This document shows positions 24,994-33,841 of a stretch of DNA of 64,000 nucleotides, piece after piece; position 1 is the stretch's first letter, and every line of letters starts with the position of its first letter. The stretch is taken from NCBI RefSeq assembly GCF_014205135.1, contig NZ_JACHMY010000001.1, positions 4,526,001 through 4,590,000 of the forward strand, given 5' to 3'. Both the position numbers and the translations under genes were made by a program. A model generated the notes under the pieces. It made no database searches. It saw only the letters and a program-made list of their open reading frames with translations, and was not told the origin of the DNA. Origin of the DNA: Kribbella italica. Lineage in GTDB: Bacteria > Actinomycetota > Actinomycetes > Propionibacteriales > Kribbellaceae.

Positions 24994-25779
24994 CACGTCG
25001 ACCGTGGGGGCCAGCTTGCCGAGGAACTGGAACACCTCCCAGTGCAGGTTGGCCTCCACGTGCTCGTACACGTCCTGCCCGTGAACCGCGACGATCTGAT
25101 CCCGAGTACGGCGAAGTCGCGCGAGCCTCAGCAGCGCCCGGGAGACGGGCTGAGTGCGCTCTTCGGCGTACTCGCGCCACTCGGTACCGATGACAACCTT
25201 CTCCTCGATCGCGAAGCCTGCTTGGCCGAAGGCGGTTTCGAGGGTGTGCGGATCGAGGTTGCTCAGGACGTTGCCGAGATGCGCGCCCAGCAGGGCGGTG
25301 TCCTGCGCGTCGAGCAACTCGGTGGCGACCTGGGTGAACACCAGCAGGTGTCCAGCCGGCTTCAGCACCTGGGAGACGCCGGCGAGGGCGCCAGGCAGGT
25401 CCGCGACCTGTTCGAGCACGTCGCGGCACCAGACCAGGTCGAACTGTTCGCCCAGCGCGGGCGCTTCCTCCATCCCCGTGCACTGCAAGGCGATCCGGCC
25501 AGTCAGGTCGGCGGCGTCGACCGCCTCCTGAGCCCGGGCGATGTGCAGCGGCACCGGGTCGACGCCGTAGCCCGTCACGTTGTTGTCGCGGACCAGCTGG
25601 ATGAGGTGGGCGGCGTCCCGGCACCCGGCGTCCAGTACGACGTCGCCGGGCTTCAGGTACTCCGAGGCCTTGGTCAGCAGCCAGTCGGGTCCGCGTGGGG
25701 CGAGGCTGCGGTCCAGCTCGGCGTACAGGTCCCAGGTCGTCGGGCCGTAGACCCGGGCCAGTTGCTCGGCGTGCTCCAT
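24979..25779 (-). CDS. Class I SAM-dependent methyltransferase
   Basis: A 266-residue methyltransferase. SAM-binding motif I reads VVLDAGCRDAAHLIQLV (the usual E/DxGxGxG has GCRDA). Acidic loop VDPVPLHIARAQEA follows, then DLVWCRDVLEQVADLPGALAGVSQVLKPAGHLLVF, a methyltransferase-11 pattern. The C-terminus (about 190-266) is helical. Substrate unknown. Start ATG; DUF402 lies 44 bases upstream in the same direction. Confidence 0.87.
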   Translation of the reverse strand: MEHAEQLARVYGPTTWDLYAELDRSLAPRGPDWLLTKASEYLKPGDVVLDAGCRDAAHLIQLVRDNNVTGYGVDPVPLHIARAQEAVDAADLTGRIALQCTGMEEAPALGEQFDLVWCRDVLEQVADLPGALAGVSQVLKPAGHLLVFTQVATELLDAQDTALLGAHLGNVLSNLDPHTLETAFGQAGFAIEEKVVIGTEWREYAEERTQPVSRALLRLARLRRTRDQIVAVHGQDVYEHVEANLHWEVFQFLGKLAPTVDVLRRR

Positions 25780-25822
25780 GTGAGACAGCTCAGCACGCCG
25801 AGCGCCGTGGAACCAGTGAGTT

Positions 25823-26512
25823 TCAGCCCAGCAGCTCCTCCGTGATGTGGGCGACCTCGTAGCCGGTCGGCGCCTCGGGGAGGCGCCAGGTCGGTGGGGC
25901 AGACCACTCGTGCCAGTCGTCGGAGAACGGGGTCGTCCAGGACTTGATGTCCTCGACGGCGGCGTGGGCGTCCCTCGTGATGCGGTCCGCTTCGTCGGGC
26001 GTGTAGCGTCCGGCTTGGACCGCGCCCTCCAGCTCGTCCTCGTCCTTCCACTCGATCACACGGTCGGGTGTGATCCACAGATCGAGCACGTAGTCCGTCG
26101 TGGTCGTACTGCGACCAGCCGCATCGCGCCGGTGCTCGGCCTCGAGGTTCACGTACCAACCGCGGAACGAGCCGTCCTCGTGCCAGAAGTGCCACAGGGA
26201 CCACGGCTTGCCGGTCGGGGCGACCTTGAGGATGCCCGTGCCGTGCCAGATGTCGAGCTTGAGCACCCGCGGCTCGGTGAACATCCCGGTCGGCCCCGCG
26301 TGCCGCAGCTCGCGGCCGTCGGTCAGCACCGGCTTGATCAGCGGCGTACCAGGCGCGAGCCACGCGACCAGCCCGTCGGCGTCGTCCTGGACCACCGTCA
26401 TCGGCCGGACGTTCGGCAGCTCCGGATGCAGCCCGGCCCCTTGGTACACCCACTCGATCGTTGTCCCCGGTGCCCAGTACCTCTCAGGCTCCGGTACGGC
26501 GGCCGCCGTCAC
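25823..26512 (-). CDS. DUF402 domain-containing protein
   Basis: A 229-residue protein with a DUF402 core: WHFWHEDGSFRGWYVNLEAEHRRDAAG (about 104-130), TTDYVLDLWITPDRVIEWKDEDELEGAV and RYTPDEADRI. DUF402 members bind divalent metal and hydrolyse nucleoside di- or triphosphates in some cases. The N-terminal part (WAPGTTIEWVYQG) belongs to the same family. Its GTG start overlaps the fumC stop as GTGA, so it is translated with the fumarase. Confidence 0.85.
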   Translation of the reverse strand: MTAAAVPEPERYWAPGTTIEWVYQGAGLHPELPNVRPMTVVQDDADGLVAWLAPGTPLIKPVLTDGRELRHAGPTGMFTEPRVLKLDIWHGTGILKVAPTGKPWSLWHFWHEDGSFRGWYVNLEAEHRRDAAGRSTTTTDYVLDLWITPDRVIEWKDEDELEGAVQAGRYTPDEADRITRDAHAAVEDIKSWTTPFSDDWHEWSAPPTWRLPEAPTGYEVAHITEELLG

Positions 26513-27912
26513 GGCTTGCCTGGTCTGGTCATCGACAGGACGTCGAGGGCGGCGTCGAGCTGGGCCTCGGTGAGGTCGCCGTTCTCGACGTGGCCGTTCT
26601 CGATCACGACCTCGCGGATCGTCTTGCCCTGCTTCAGCGCGCTCTTCGCGACGGCGGCGGCGTTCTCGTACCCGATGTAGCGGTTGAGCGGGGTGACGAT
26701 CGACGGCGACGACTCGGCCAGGGCGCGGGCGTGCTCGACGTTCGCGGTGATGCCGTCGACGCAGCGGTCGGCCAGCAGGCGGGACGAGTTGGTCAGCAGC
26801 TCGATCGACTCCAGCAGGTTGCGGGCGATCACCGGGAGCATCACGTTCAGCTCGAAGTTGCCGCCGGCACCGGCCACCGTGATCGTGGTGTCGTTGCCGA
26901 TCACCTGCGCCGCGACCATCAGCGTCGCCTCGCAGATCACCGGGTTCACCTTGCCCGGCATGATGCTCGAACCGGGCTGCAGGTCCGGCAGCGCGATCTC
27001 GCCGAGCCCGGCCCGCGGCCCGGAGCCCATCCAGCGCAGGTCGTTGCAGATCTTGGTCAGGCTGACCGCGATCGTCTTCAGCTGCCCGGACAGCTCGACC
27101 AGCGCATCACGCGCGCCCTGGGCCTCGAAGTGGTCGGCGGCCTCGCTCAGCTCCAGCCCGGTCCGCCGGTTCAGCTCGGTGATCACCTTCGCGGCGAAGC
27201 CGGGTGGCGTGTTGATCCCGGTCCCGACCGCCGTACCGCCGAGCGGCAGCTCGGTGACGCGCGGCAGCGTCGCCCGCACGCGGTCGGCGCCGCGGCGGAT
27301 CTGCGCGGCGTACCCGTCGAACTCCTGACCGAGCGTCACCGGCGTCGCGTCCATCAGGTGTGTCCGCCCGGACTTCACCACCTCGGCGAACTCGACGCCC
27401 TTGCGCCCCAGCGACTCAGCCAGGTGGTCGAGGGCAGGCAGCAGGTCCTGCACGACTCCGGCCGTCGCGGCGACGTGGATCGCCGACGGGAAGGTGTCGT
27501 TGCTCGACTGGCTCGCGTTCACGTGGTCGTTCGGGTGCACGTCGGCCTCGAGCGCCCGGGTCGCCAGCGTCGCGAGCACCTCGTTGACGTTCATGTTCGT
27601 CGACGTACCGGACCCGGTCTGGAAGACGTCGATCGGGAACTCCGCGTCGTACTCCCCCGCGCTGACCCGGTCGGCGGCCGCGACGATCCCCTCGGCCAGC
27701 TTCGCGTCCACCACCCCGAGCTCGGCGTTCACCACCGCGGCCGAGGCCTTGATCTGGGCCAGCGCGTGGACGAGCGCCGGCGCCAGCGGCCGGCCGGAGA
27801 TCGGGAAGTTCTCCACCGCACGCTGGGTCTGCGCCCGCCACAACGCGTCCCGAGGCACCTTGACCTCGCCCATCGTGTCGTGCTCGATCCTGAATTCCGC
27901 GTTGTCTCCCAT
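26509..27912 (-). CDS. fumC: Class II fumarate hydratase
   Basis: A 467-residue iron-independent fumarase of the TCA cycle, homotetrameric in the cytoplasm. Signatures: TGSGTSTNMNVNEVLA, HPNDHVNASQSSNDTFP, SGRTHLMDATPVTLGQEF and GSSIMPGKVNP (the superfamily catalytic loop). Length is standard. The ATG at 27912 is chosen because the family begins FRIEHDTMGEVKVP soon after. The GTGA overlap leads into DUF402. It duplicates the activity of the class I enzyme encoded nearby and stays active in oxygen. Confidence 0.97.
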   Translation of the reverse strand: MGDNAEFRIEHDTMGEVKVPRDALWRAQTQRAVENFPISGRPLAPALVHALAQIKASAAVVNAELGVVDAKLAEGIVAAADRVSAGEYDAEFPIDVFQTGSGTSTNMNVNEVLATLATRALEADVHPNDHVNASQSSNDTFPSAIHVAATAGVVQDLLPALDHLAESLGRKGVEFAEVVKSGRTHLMDATPVTLGQEFDGYAAQIRRGADRVRATLPRVTELPLGGTAVGTGINTPPGFAAKVITELNRRTGLELSEAADHFEAQGARDALVELSGQLKTIAVSLTKICNDLRWMGSGPRAGLGEIALPDLQPGSSIMPGKVNPVICEATLMVAAQVIGNDTTITVAGAGGNFELNVMLPVIARNLLESIELLTNSSRLLADRCVDGITANVEHARALAESSPSIVTPLNRYIGYENAAAVAKSALKQGKTIREVVIENGHVENGDLTEAQLDAALDVLSMTRPGKP

Positions 27913-28021
27913 GCCTTGAGAGTACGTCGATCCGCCCTGTCGGCCGGAGCTGGTAGAACGTCTGTGGACAACGCCACATCCCAGCCCACCTCCATCGTCC
28001 AGGGCGCACCGAGGAGTACCG

Positions 28022-28399
28022 ATGCCGTTCACCCAGTCGTTCGAGATCACCAAGTGGGACCAGTCCACGTACGACGAGGCCGACGGTGTCGAGCTCGGCC
28101 GCGCGACGGTGGCGAAGTCCTTCGCCGACGGCGACCTGGTCGGCACCAGCTCGGCCGAGCTGCTGATGGCCGGTACGCCGGCCGGCCCCGCGGCGTACAC
28201 CGCGATCGAGCGCTTCACCGGCACCCTCGCGGGCCGCGACGGCTCGTTCGTGATCGTGCACGGCGCGACCGCCGACGAGACCGTGTCCCGCGGCAAGATC
28301 GTCGCCGCGACCGGCGACCTCACCGGCCTGACCGGCACGGTCGTCTTCGAGCACGACGACCAGGGCCCGCGACTGACGGTCGACTACGAGCTGGCCTGA
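28022..28399 (+). CDS. DUF3224 domain-containing protein
   Basis: A 125-residue single-domain DUF3224 protein, beta-rich and of unknown function. Family pattern: FEITKWDQSTYDEADGVELGRATVAKSFADGDLVGTSSAELLMAG, TAIERFTGTLAGRDGSFVIVHGA, and GTVVFEHDDQGPRLTVDYEL. Length is standard for the family. GAGGAG lies eight to thirteen bases before the ATG. Divergent from fumC and overlapping the convergent SpeE-like gene by 16 bases. Confidence 0.9.
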   Translation: MPFTQSFEITKWDQSTYDEADGVELGRATVAKSFADGDLVGTSSAELLMAGTPAGPAAYTAIERFTGTLAGRDGSFVIVHGATADETVSRGKIVAATGDLTGLTGTVVFEHDDQGPRLTVDYELA

Positions 28400-29031
28400 A
28401 CCGAGCCCTGGTAGACGTAGTACGTCTCGTCCCGCCCCTGCAGCCGCACGGGGACGGGCGAGACGACACACGCCCCGAAGACGTTGCCGATAGCCCCTTC
28501 CAGCGCGGCCGACGCGGACGACGACCAGACCGTCAGCACGCCGCCCGGCCGCAACCTGGACCGGCACACAGCGAGGAACCCGTCGGTGTAGATCGCCGCG
28601 TTCCCGTCGTACACGAGGAAGTCCGGCCCGTTGTCCACGTCGAGCAGGATCGCGTCGTACGCATCAGAATCGGCGACCACGTCACGAACGTCGCCGACGG
28701 CAACCACCACCCGCGGATCGTTCAGCACCGAGGGCACCAGCCCGGCGCGCATCCACTCCACCACCGCCGGCTCGATCTCCGCCACGACGATCTCGCGCAC
28801 CGCCGAGGAAGCCAACAACGCCCGGACGGTGTAGCCCAGCCCCAGCCCACCCACCAGCACCCGCGACGGCGAACCCACCAAGGCCACCTCCGCCAGCAAC
28901 TCCTCGCTGGAGGTCTCCTGATCGTCCATCACGAACACACCGTTCACCCGCAGCTCCAGCGCCCCGTCAGGACGCCGCCGCAGTACCAACTCTCCGCGCT
29001 CACTGACAGCGCGAGCCACCTCTGAAGTCAC
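28384..29031 (-). CDS. Spermidine synthase-like methyltransferase-fold protein
   Basis: A 215-residue protein with the spermidine synthase/SpeE fold: NGVFVMDDQETSSEELLAEVAL, then RVLVGGLGLGYTVRALLA (SAM or decarboxylated-SAM loop). REIVVAEIEPAVVEW, VVVAVGDVRDVVADSDAYDAILLDVDNGPDFLVYDGN and YTDGFLAVCRSRLRPGGVLTVWSS follow. Polyamine-synthase gate residues cannot be confirmed by eye. GTG at 29031 starts eight bases after the lytic transglycosylase stop; the upstream frame is a shadow of that gene. Confidence 0.82.
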   Translation of the reverse strand: MTSEVARAVSERGELVLRRRPDGALELRVNGVFVMDDQETSSEELLAEVALVGSPSRVLVGGLGLGYTVRALLASSAVREIVVAEIEPAVVEWMRAGLVPSVLNDPRVVVAVGDVRDVVADSDAYDAILLDVDNGPDFLVYDGNAAIYTDGFLAVCRSRLRPGGVLTVWSSSASAALEGAIGNVFGACVVSPVPVRLQGRDETYYVYQGSVQASS

Positions 29032-29039
29032 AGAGGTAA

Positions 29040-29738
29040 TCAGTACCAGTTCTTGGCTCTCGAGTGGGCCCAGGCCTCGCAGGGGGAGCCGTAGGCGTCT
29101 TCGATGTAGTCGAGGCCCCACTTGATCTGGGTGACCGGGTTGGTGCGCCAGTCGGAGCCGTACTCGGCCATGCGCCTGCCGGGGAGGGCCTGCGGGATGC
29201 CGTAGGCGCTGGACGTCGGGTTGTCCGCGGTGACCTTCCAGCGGGACTCCTTGGTCCACAGCTTGTCCAGGCAGGAGAACTGACTCTCCTTCCAGCCGTG
29301 GTTGTCCAGGAGGTTGAGCGCGATCTCCCTCGGCGTGCCTTCGAGCTCCTTGCGGGCGGCGTCGCGGCTGGCGCGCTCCTTGCGGGAGTCGCTGTTCGTC
29401 CGCTGCAGCGCCTCGTACCGGGCCAGGGCGGCGTTCTTGGCCTTGCGGCGCAGCGCAGCCTGGTCCTGCATGGTTTTGCGGGCGGTCTCGACGGCCTCGA
29501 TCTGGTTCCGCAGCCGGACGACCTCGGCGGCCTGCTCCTCGGCGCTCTGCGGCTTGGCGGTCGGCTTCTTGGCGTCCCGCGTCTTCTCACTGTTCAGCGC
29601 GGCGAGCTCGGCCCGCCCGGAGACCGGGTCGGAGGCCGCACTGGTCTTGGGGGAGCTGAAGAGATCGATACTCGCGACGATCGAGACTACGGCGATCCCA
29701 GTGACCGCGAGGATCGCGACGGAGCGCTTCGCTTTCAT
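29040..29738 (-). CDS. Secreted lytic-transglycosylase-like protein with coiled coil
   Basis: A 232-residue exported protein, probably acting on peptidoglycan. The N-terminus (MKAKRSVAILAVTGIAVVSIVASI) is a signal peptide or anchor. Residues about 65-130 form a charged coiled coil. The C-terminal 90 residues (LLDNHGWKESQFSCLDKLWTKESRWKVTADNPTSSAYGIPQALPGRRMAEYG, ending WGLDYIEDAYGSPCEAWAHSRAKNWY) match the small transglycosylase domain of secreted actinobacterial proteins, with the likely catalytic Glu in KESRW. The ribosome site is GGAAGGA. Its 5' leader is about 80 bases, too short for the ydaO riboswitch common before such genes. Confidence 0.88.
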   Translation of the reverse strand: MKAKRSVAILAVTGIAVVSIVASIDLFSSPKTSAASDPVSGRAELAALNSEKTRDAKKPTAKPQSAEEQAAEVVRLRNQIEAVETARKTMQDQAALRRKAKNAALARYEALQRTNSDSRKERASRDAARKELEGTPREIALNLLDNHGWKESQFSCLDKLWTKESRWKVTADNPTSSAYGIPQALPGRRMAEYGSDWRTNPVTQIKWGLDYIEDAYGSPCEAWAHSRAKNWY

Positions 29739-29825
29739 CTGTCCTTCCGAGATACCCGACCCCCGTCGGCTGCAACAGGAACATACTCTGACCTAAACAG
29801 ACCGTGATCACAAGCAGGTCACAAC

Positions 29826-29862
29826 ACACGGTGCGGCCACCTCGCGTGTGGCCGCACCGTGT
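29826..29862 (-). terminator. Perfect 15-bp hairpin after phoH
   Basis: ACACGGTGCGGCCAC (29826-29840) pairs with GTGGCCGCACCGTGT (29848-29862) around a seven-base loop. It lies about 50 bases after the phoH stop on the minus strand. On the plus side it is followed by TTTTAAATTGCCTTT. Confidence 0.85.
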
Positions 29863-29911
29863 ACCGCAGAAGTTTTAAATTGCCTTTACAGAACCACCCC
29901 GGTACGGCGGC

Positions 29912-31246
29912 TCAGAGCTGCACGTCCTCGAGCATCTCGGTCACCAGCGCGGCGATCGGCGACCGCTCCGACCGGGTCAGCGTGACGTGGGCGAACAGCG
30001 GGTGCCCCTTCAGCTTCTCGACCACCGCGACCACGCCGTCGTGCCGCCCGACCCGCAGGTTGTCGCGCTGCGCGACGTCGTGGGTGAGCACCACCCGCGA
30101 GTTGGCACCGATCCGGGACAGAACTGTGAGCAGCACGTTGCGCTCCAGCGACTGGGCCTCGTCGACGATCACGAACGCGTCGTGCAGCGAGCGGCCGCGG
30201 ATGTGGGTCAGCGGCATCACCTCGAGCATGCCGCGGTCCATCACCTCGTCGATCACGTCCGGGCTGGTCAGCGCGCCCAGCGTGTCGTAGACGGCCTGCG
30301 CCCACGGCTGCATCTTCTCCGACTCCGAACCGGGCAGGTAGCCCAGCTCCTGGCCACCGACGGCGAACAGTGGGCGGAAGACGACGACCTTCTTGTGCTG
30401 CCGCCGTTCCATCACCGCTTCCAGCCCGGCGCACAGGGCCAGCGCCGACTTGCCGGTGCCGGCCCGGCCACCGAGCGAGATGATGCCGACGTCGGGGTCG
30501 AGCAGGAGGTCGAGCGCGACCCGCTGCTCGGCGGACCGGCCGCGGATGCCGAACGCCTCGCGGTCGCCGCGGACCAGCCGGACCCGCTTGTCGGGCATCA
30601 CCCGGCCGAGCGCGCTGCCGCGGTCCGACAGCAGCACCAGACCGGTGTGGGTCGGGAACTCACCGGCCTGCGGCAACTCCAGTACGCCGTCCTCGTACAG
30701 GCTGTCGACGTCGGCGGTCTCGACCTCGAGCTCGCTCATCCCGGTCCAGCCGGACTCCAGGGCGAGCTCCGCGCGGTACTCCTCCGCGACCAGGCCGCAG
30801 GCCGAGGCCTTGACCCGCATCGGCAGGTCCTTCGAGACCAGCGTGACGTCGCGGCCCTCGGCCTTGAAGTTGCAGGCCACCGCGAGGATGCGGCTGTCGT
30901 TGTCGCCGAGCCGGAAACCGGCCGGCAGGCTCTCGGGGTCGGTGTGGTTCAGCTCGACCCTGAGGGTTCCACCCTTCTCGCCCACTGGCAGGGGCGCGTC
31001 CAGTCGTCCGTGCAGAATCCTGAACTCGTCCAGCATGCGCAGCGCGGTGCGGGCGAAGTAGCCGAGTTCGGGGTGATGCCGTTTGCCCTCCAGTTCGGTG
31101 ACAACGACGACCGGAATGATCACCTCGTGCTCGTCGAACCGCTCCATCGCATGCGGATCGCTGAGCAGAACGGAGGTGTCCAGCACGTAGGTGCGCTGGT
31201 CCGGTACGGATGAGGTGCTTGACGCCTTGGCGTGGGTGGCAGCCAT
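29912..31246 (-). CDS. PhoH-family protein, PIN domain fused to PhoH ATPase (PhoH2 type)
   Basis: A 444-residue PhoH2-type protein: RNA helicase and ribonuclease activities are known for the mycobacterial homolog. The N-terminal PIN domain (about 18-140) includes TYVLDTSVLLSDPHAMERF, VVVVTELEGKRHH and GDNDSRILAVACN acidic residues. The PhoH ATPase (about 215-444) has IISLGGRAGTGKSALALCAGLEA (Walker A), RPLFAVGGQELGYLPGSESEKM, AFVIVDEAQSLER (Walker B) and RIGANSRVVLTHDVAQRDN. The ATG at 31246 has GAGAGGA upstream. A long structured leader precedes it. Confidence 0.95.
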   Translation of the reverse strand: MAATHAKASSTSSVPDQRTYVLDTSVLLSDPHAMERFDEHEVIIPVVVVTELEGKRHHPELGYFARTALRMLDEFRILHGRLDAPLPVGEKGGTLRVELNHTDPESLPAGFRLGDNDSRILAVACNFKAEGRDVTLVSKDLPMRVKASACGLVAEEYRAELALESGWTGMSELEVETADVDSLYEDGVLELPQAGEFPTHTGLVLLSDRGSALGRVMPDKRVRLVRGDREAFGIRGRSAEQRVALDLLLDPDVGIISLGGRAGTGKSALALCAGLEAVMERRQHKKVVVFRPLFAVGGQELGYLPGSESEKMQPWAQAVYDTLGALTSPDVIDEVMDRGMLEVMPLTHIRGRSLHDAFVIVDEAQSLERNVLLTVLSRIGANSRVVLTHDVAQRDNLRVGRHDGVVAVVEKLKGHPLFAHVTLTRSERSPIAALVTEMLEDVQL

Positions 31247-31655
31247 GTCGCACGTCCTCTCGGGCCGCAGCGTGCACCACGCCCGGCCCACCAGTGGTTA
31301 GGTAGTGGACCGGGAACAGGCCCGGAGGTCTGGTGCAGACCCCCTCCGGCACGCCGTGACGTGGCCGGGGATCAGCAAGATCGAGACCGTAGGTCTCGGG
31401 CACTCCGTTCTGCCCCTCATGGGGCAACCGGCTGGCGAACGATTCTCATCTGATCGGGCCTCCCAGGACAGCCGGCTTCCCCTCCGACCGTCACCACCGA
31501 GAGTAGGACGGTCCGTGAAACGCCGCAGCCCGACACGCCCGGCCACGGGGTTAACGGCTTGTTACACGTTGCCACCCGCCCGTTCACCCGTGCGGGGGAG
31601 GCCGATCGCCCGCGGGAGGGATCCGCTCACCCGGCGTACGGACGAGCCTTGAGGT
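31247..31655 (-). promoter_or_regulatory. Structured 5' leader of phoH with four hairpins and a 10-codon upstream ORF
   Basis: No gene occupies this 409-base gap. Four stems lie upstream of phoH: CCGGAGGTCTG/CAGACC..CTCCGG (31322-31349), CGAGACC/GGTCTCG (31382-31398), TGCCCC/GGGGCA (31411-31426) and GACCGTC/GACGGTC (31486-31513). On the minus strand a short frame MRIVRQPVAP (31417-31449) has GGGAGG nine bases before its ATG, and its end overlaps the TGCCCC/GGGGCA stem. I do not recognise a known RNA family here; it may be a cis-regulatory leader. The far side (31514-31655) serves as promoter space for the divergent membrane-protein gene. Confidence 0.5.
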
Positions 31656-32825
31656 ATGCGGAAGAACTGGCCGGTCTGGACCGGGTGCGCGACAGCCCTG
31701 TGGTCCTTCGTGTACGGCGTACTCGGGGTTTACTGGACGACCGGCGGCGAGGGCTATCCCTTCGCGAAGGTCGAGGACGATCGCTCCACGGCGTCACTGC
31801 TGGAGGGGGCTCCGGTGGACGTCGTGGCGCCGGTGATGGCCGTGCTCGGGTTCACCGGCGCGGTGGTCGCGATCCTGATGACGGTACGACGGCCGCGCGG
31901 GTGGTTGCCGCAGGCATTCGGGGCCGTGCTGGCGGTCGGGCTGGCGCTGGCGATCCCCGACTACACGCCGCTCGCGGTCCTTGCCCTGTCCCCCGCGTTG
32001 CTGGTGTTCGCGTTCACCGGGATCCCCGGCGCGCAGGGCGGCCTCGAGGACATCCTGTACTGGCACCGGGTGAACGTGCTGCTGATCTTCCTCGGCGGCC
32101 TCCTGTGGGCCGCTACGGCGATCGCGTACCACCGCCGGGCCCGGGAGGCCTGTGTGTCCTGCGGACGGCGGCACGGGCGCCCAGTGGCCTGGACGACGCC
32201 CGAATCGGCGCTGCGGTGGGGGCGCCGGGCGGTCTGGGTCGCGGTGCTGTCGAACGTGCCGTATGAGTTCACCCGCGTCGCCTGGTACTTCGGGTGGCCG
32301 CTGGGGATCTCCGACGGGTTCCGCCAGGAGATGGCCGACACCCCGTGGATGCTGGAGATCGGTCTGGCGATGGCCCTGCTCGGGGCCGGCGGGGGCATCC
32401 TCACGCACGGGCTGGTGCAGCGGTGGGGTGAGGTGTACCCGCGCTGGATCTGGTGGCGGGCCGGCCGCCGGGTGCCGCCGTCGCGGGCGATCGTCCCGGC
32501 CACGATCGTCGCGGTGGTGCTGATTCCGGCCGGGCTGATGAACCTGCGGCTGATCGACGACAACCCGGGGTCGGCCTGGGGCCTGGTGATGCCCGGGGTG
32601 CTGTGGGTCGTCTGGGGTACGGCGCTCGGCGTCGCGGCGTACGCGTACTACCTGCGTCGGCGGGGGACGTGTGTCCGGTGCGGCCAGGGAGATCCCGGCC
32701 GGGACCTGCTGTCCGCACCGGGCCGGCAGGCGGCCCCGAAGCCGAGCGCCGAGCCGGCCCCGGAGCCGAGCGCCGAGCCGGCCCTCAGGCCGGCGAGTGC
32801 GAGCCGGCCGGCCGGGGACCGGTGA
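31656..32825 (+). CDS. Multi-spanning membrane protein with two Cys-x-x-Cys motifs, unknown function
   Basis: A 389-residue integral membrane protein, not recognised. About eight to nine hydrophobic segments are visible, for example LWSFVYGVLGVYW, VMAVLGFTGAVVAILMTV, AFGAVLAVGLALAI, LLIFLGGLLWAATAIAY, AMALLGAGGGILTHGL, IVAVVLIPAGLMNL and VLWVVWGTALGVAAYAYYL. Two cytosolic-looking loops carry CVSCGRRHGR and CVRCGQGD after membrane helices, each a possible half zinc ribbon. The tail has PxPSAEP repeats. It reads towards the cis-prenyltransferase gene and is divergent from phoH. Confidence 0.8.
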   Translation: MRKNWPVWTGCATALWSFVYGVLGVYWTTGGEGYPFAKVEDDRSTASLLEGAPVDVVAPVMAVLGFTGAVVAILMTVRRPRGWLPQAFGAVLAVGLALAIPDYTPLAVLALSPALLVFAFTGIPGAQGGLEDILYWHRVNVLLIFLGGLLWAATAIAYHRRAREACVSCGRRHGRPVAWTTPESALRWGRRAVWVAVLSNVPYEFTRVAWYFGWPLGISDGFRQEMADTPWMLEIGLAMALLGAGGGILTHGLVQRWGEVYPRWIWWRAGRRVPPSRAIVPATIVAVVLIPAGLMNLRLIDDNPGSAWGLVMPGVLWVVWGTALGVAAYAYYLRRRGTCVRCGQGDPGRDLLSAPGRQAAPKPSAEPAPEPSAEPALRPASASRPAGDR

Positions 32826-32831
32826 CCGGGC

Positions 32832-33611
32832 TCAGACGCCGAAGCGGCGTTCGCGTTGGGCGTACGAGCGGATCGCCCGCAGGAAGTCGACGTGCCGGAA
32901 GTCGGGCCACAGGGCCTCGCAGAAGTAGAACTCCGACAGCGCGCTCTGCCACAGCAGGAAGCCGCCGAGGCGCTGCTCGCCGGAGGTGCGGATGACGAGG
33001 TCCGGGTCCGGCTGGCCCTTGGTGTACAGGTGCTCGGCGATGTGCTCGACGTCGACGCGCTCGGCCAACTCCTCGATCGAGATGCCCTTGGCGGCCTCCT
33101 CCAGCAGCAGCGAGCGGACCGCGTCGGCCAGCTCGCGGCGGCCGCCGTACCCGACGGCGACGTTCACCAGCAGACCCTCGGCGTGCTGGGTCGCGGTCTC
33201 CGCGCTCTTCAGCACCTCGGCGGTCGCGGACGGCAGCAGGTCCAGCGCGCCGACCGGGTGGATCCGCCGGCCACCGACCGCGGCCATCTCCTCGACGGTC
33301 TGCTCGATGATCCGCAGCAGCGGCTCCAGCTCGTCGGCCGGGCGGGTCAGGTTGTCGGTCGACAGCATCCAGACCGTGACCACCTTGACGCCGACCTCGT
33401 CGCACCAGCCCAGGAACTCCGAGATCTTGCTCGCGCCCGCCTCGTGCCCGCGCGACACCGGATCGCCCGAGGCCCGGGCCCAGCGCCGGTTGCCGTCGAT
33501 GATCACGCCGATGTGGCGAGGCATCCGGTCCGGCGAGAGGGAGCGCGCCAGCCGGCGCTCGTACAGTCCGTACACGGCGTTGCGCAGGCGCTGCTTGCCG
33601 GGTGTCCGCAT
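32832..33611 (-). CDS. Isoprenyl (cis-prenyl) transferase, UppS family
   Basis: A 259-residue cis-prenyltransferase elongating an allylic diphosphate with isopentenyl diphosphate. Conserved regions: RHIGVIIDGNRRWAR (catalytic Asp 39), GWCDEVGVKVVTVWMLSTDNLTRPADEL, LLVNVAVGYGGRRELADAV, and PDPDLVIRTSGEQRLGGFLLWQSALSEFYFCEALWPDFR. Actinobacteria often have two paralogs, a short Z-FPP synthase (Rv1086-like) and a longer decaprenyl synthase. The genomic context next to hemolysin III matches the Rv1086 type, but product length cannot be read from sequence alone. IspH supplies its substrate. Confidence 0.94.
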   Translation of the reverse strand: MRTPGKQRLRNAVYGLYERRLARSLSPDRMPRHIGVIIDGNRRWARASGDPVSRGHEAGASKISEFLGWCDEVGVKVVTVWMLSTDNLTRPADELEPLLRIIEQTVEEMAAVGGRRIHPVGALDLLPSATAEVLKSAETATQHAEGLLVNVAVGYGGRRELADAVRSLLLEEAAKGISIEELAERVDVEHIAEHLYTKGQPDPDLVIRTSGEQRLGGFLLWQSALSEFYFCEALWPDFRHVDFLRAIRSYAQRERRFGV

Positions 33612-33841
33612 GGGCAGGTGTTCTCCTCGAGTCCTCGACCGGGCCGTCTGCGGGATCGGAGGTGGTGCAGGCGTGCCCCAACGAGGCTAGCCCAGATCGG
33701 CGGGGTCGCAGAGGCCTCGGCGAACATCGAACTTATCGACTCTCGATCGCATCAGACACTTCAGCGGGTCCTGCGGAACACTCCGGCCGAGTGTCCCGTA
33801 CGCCGTGAAGTGGCCTACATTTCATCCTTAGGAACCATTGA

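Noticed and set aside
26461..29025. 854-codon plus-strand reading frame
   Set aside because: It runs antisense through fumC, DUF3224 and the SpeE-like gene, all with strong family motifs, and its translation is Arg/His/Val-rich with no recognisable domain.
29739..29825. ydaO-type c-di-AMP riboswitch before the lytic transglycosylase gene
   Set aside because: The leader is only about 80 bases, and none of the conserved ydaO core words are visible.
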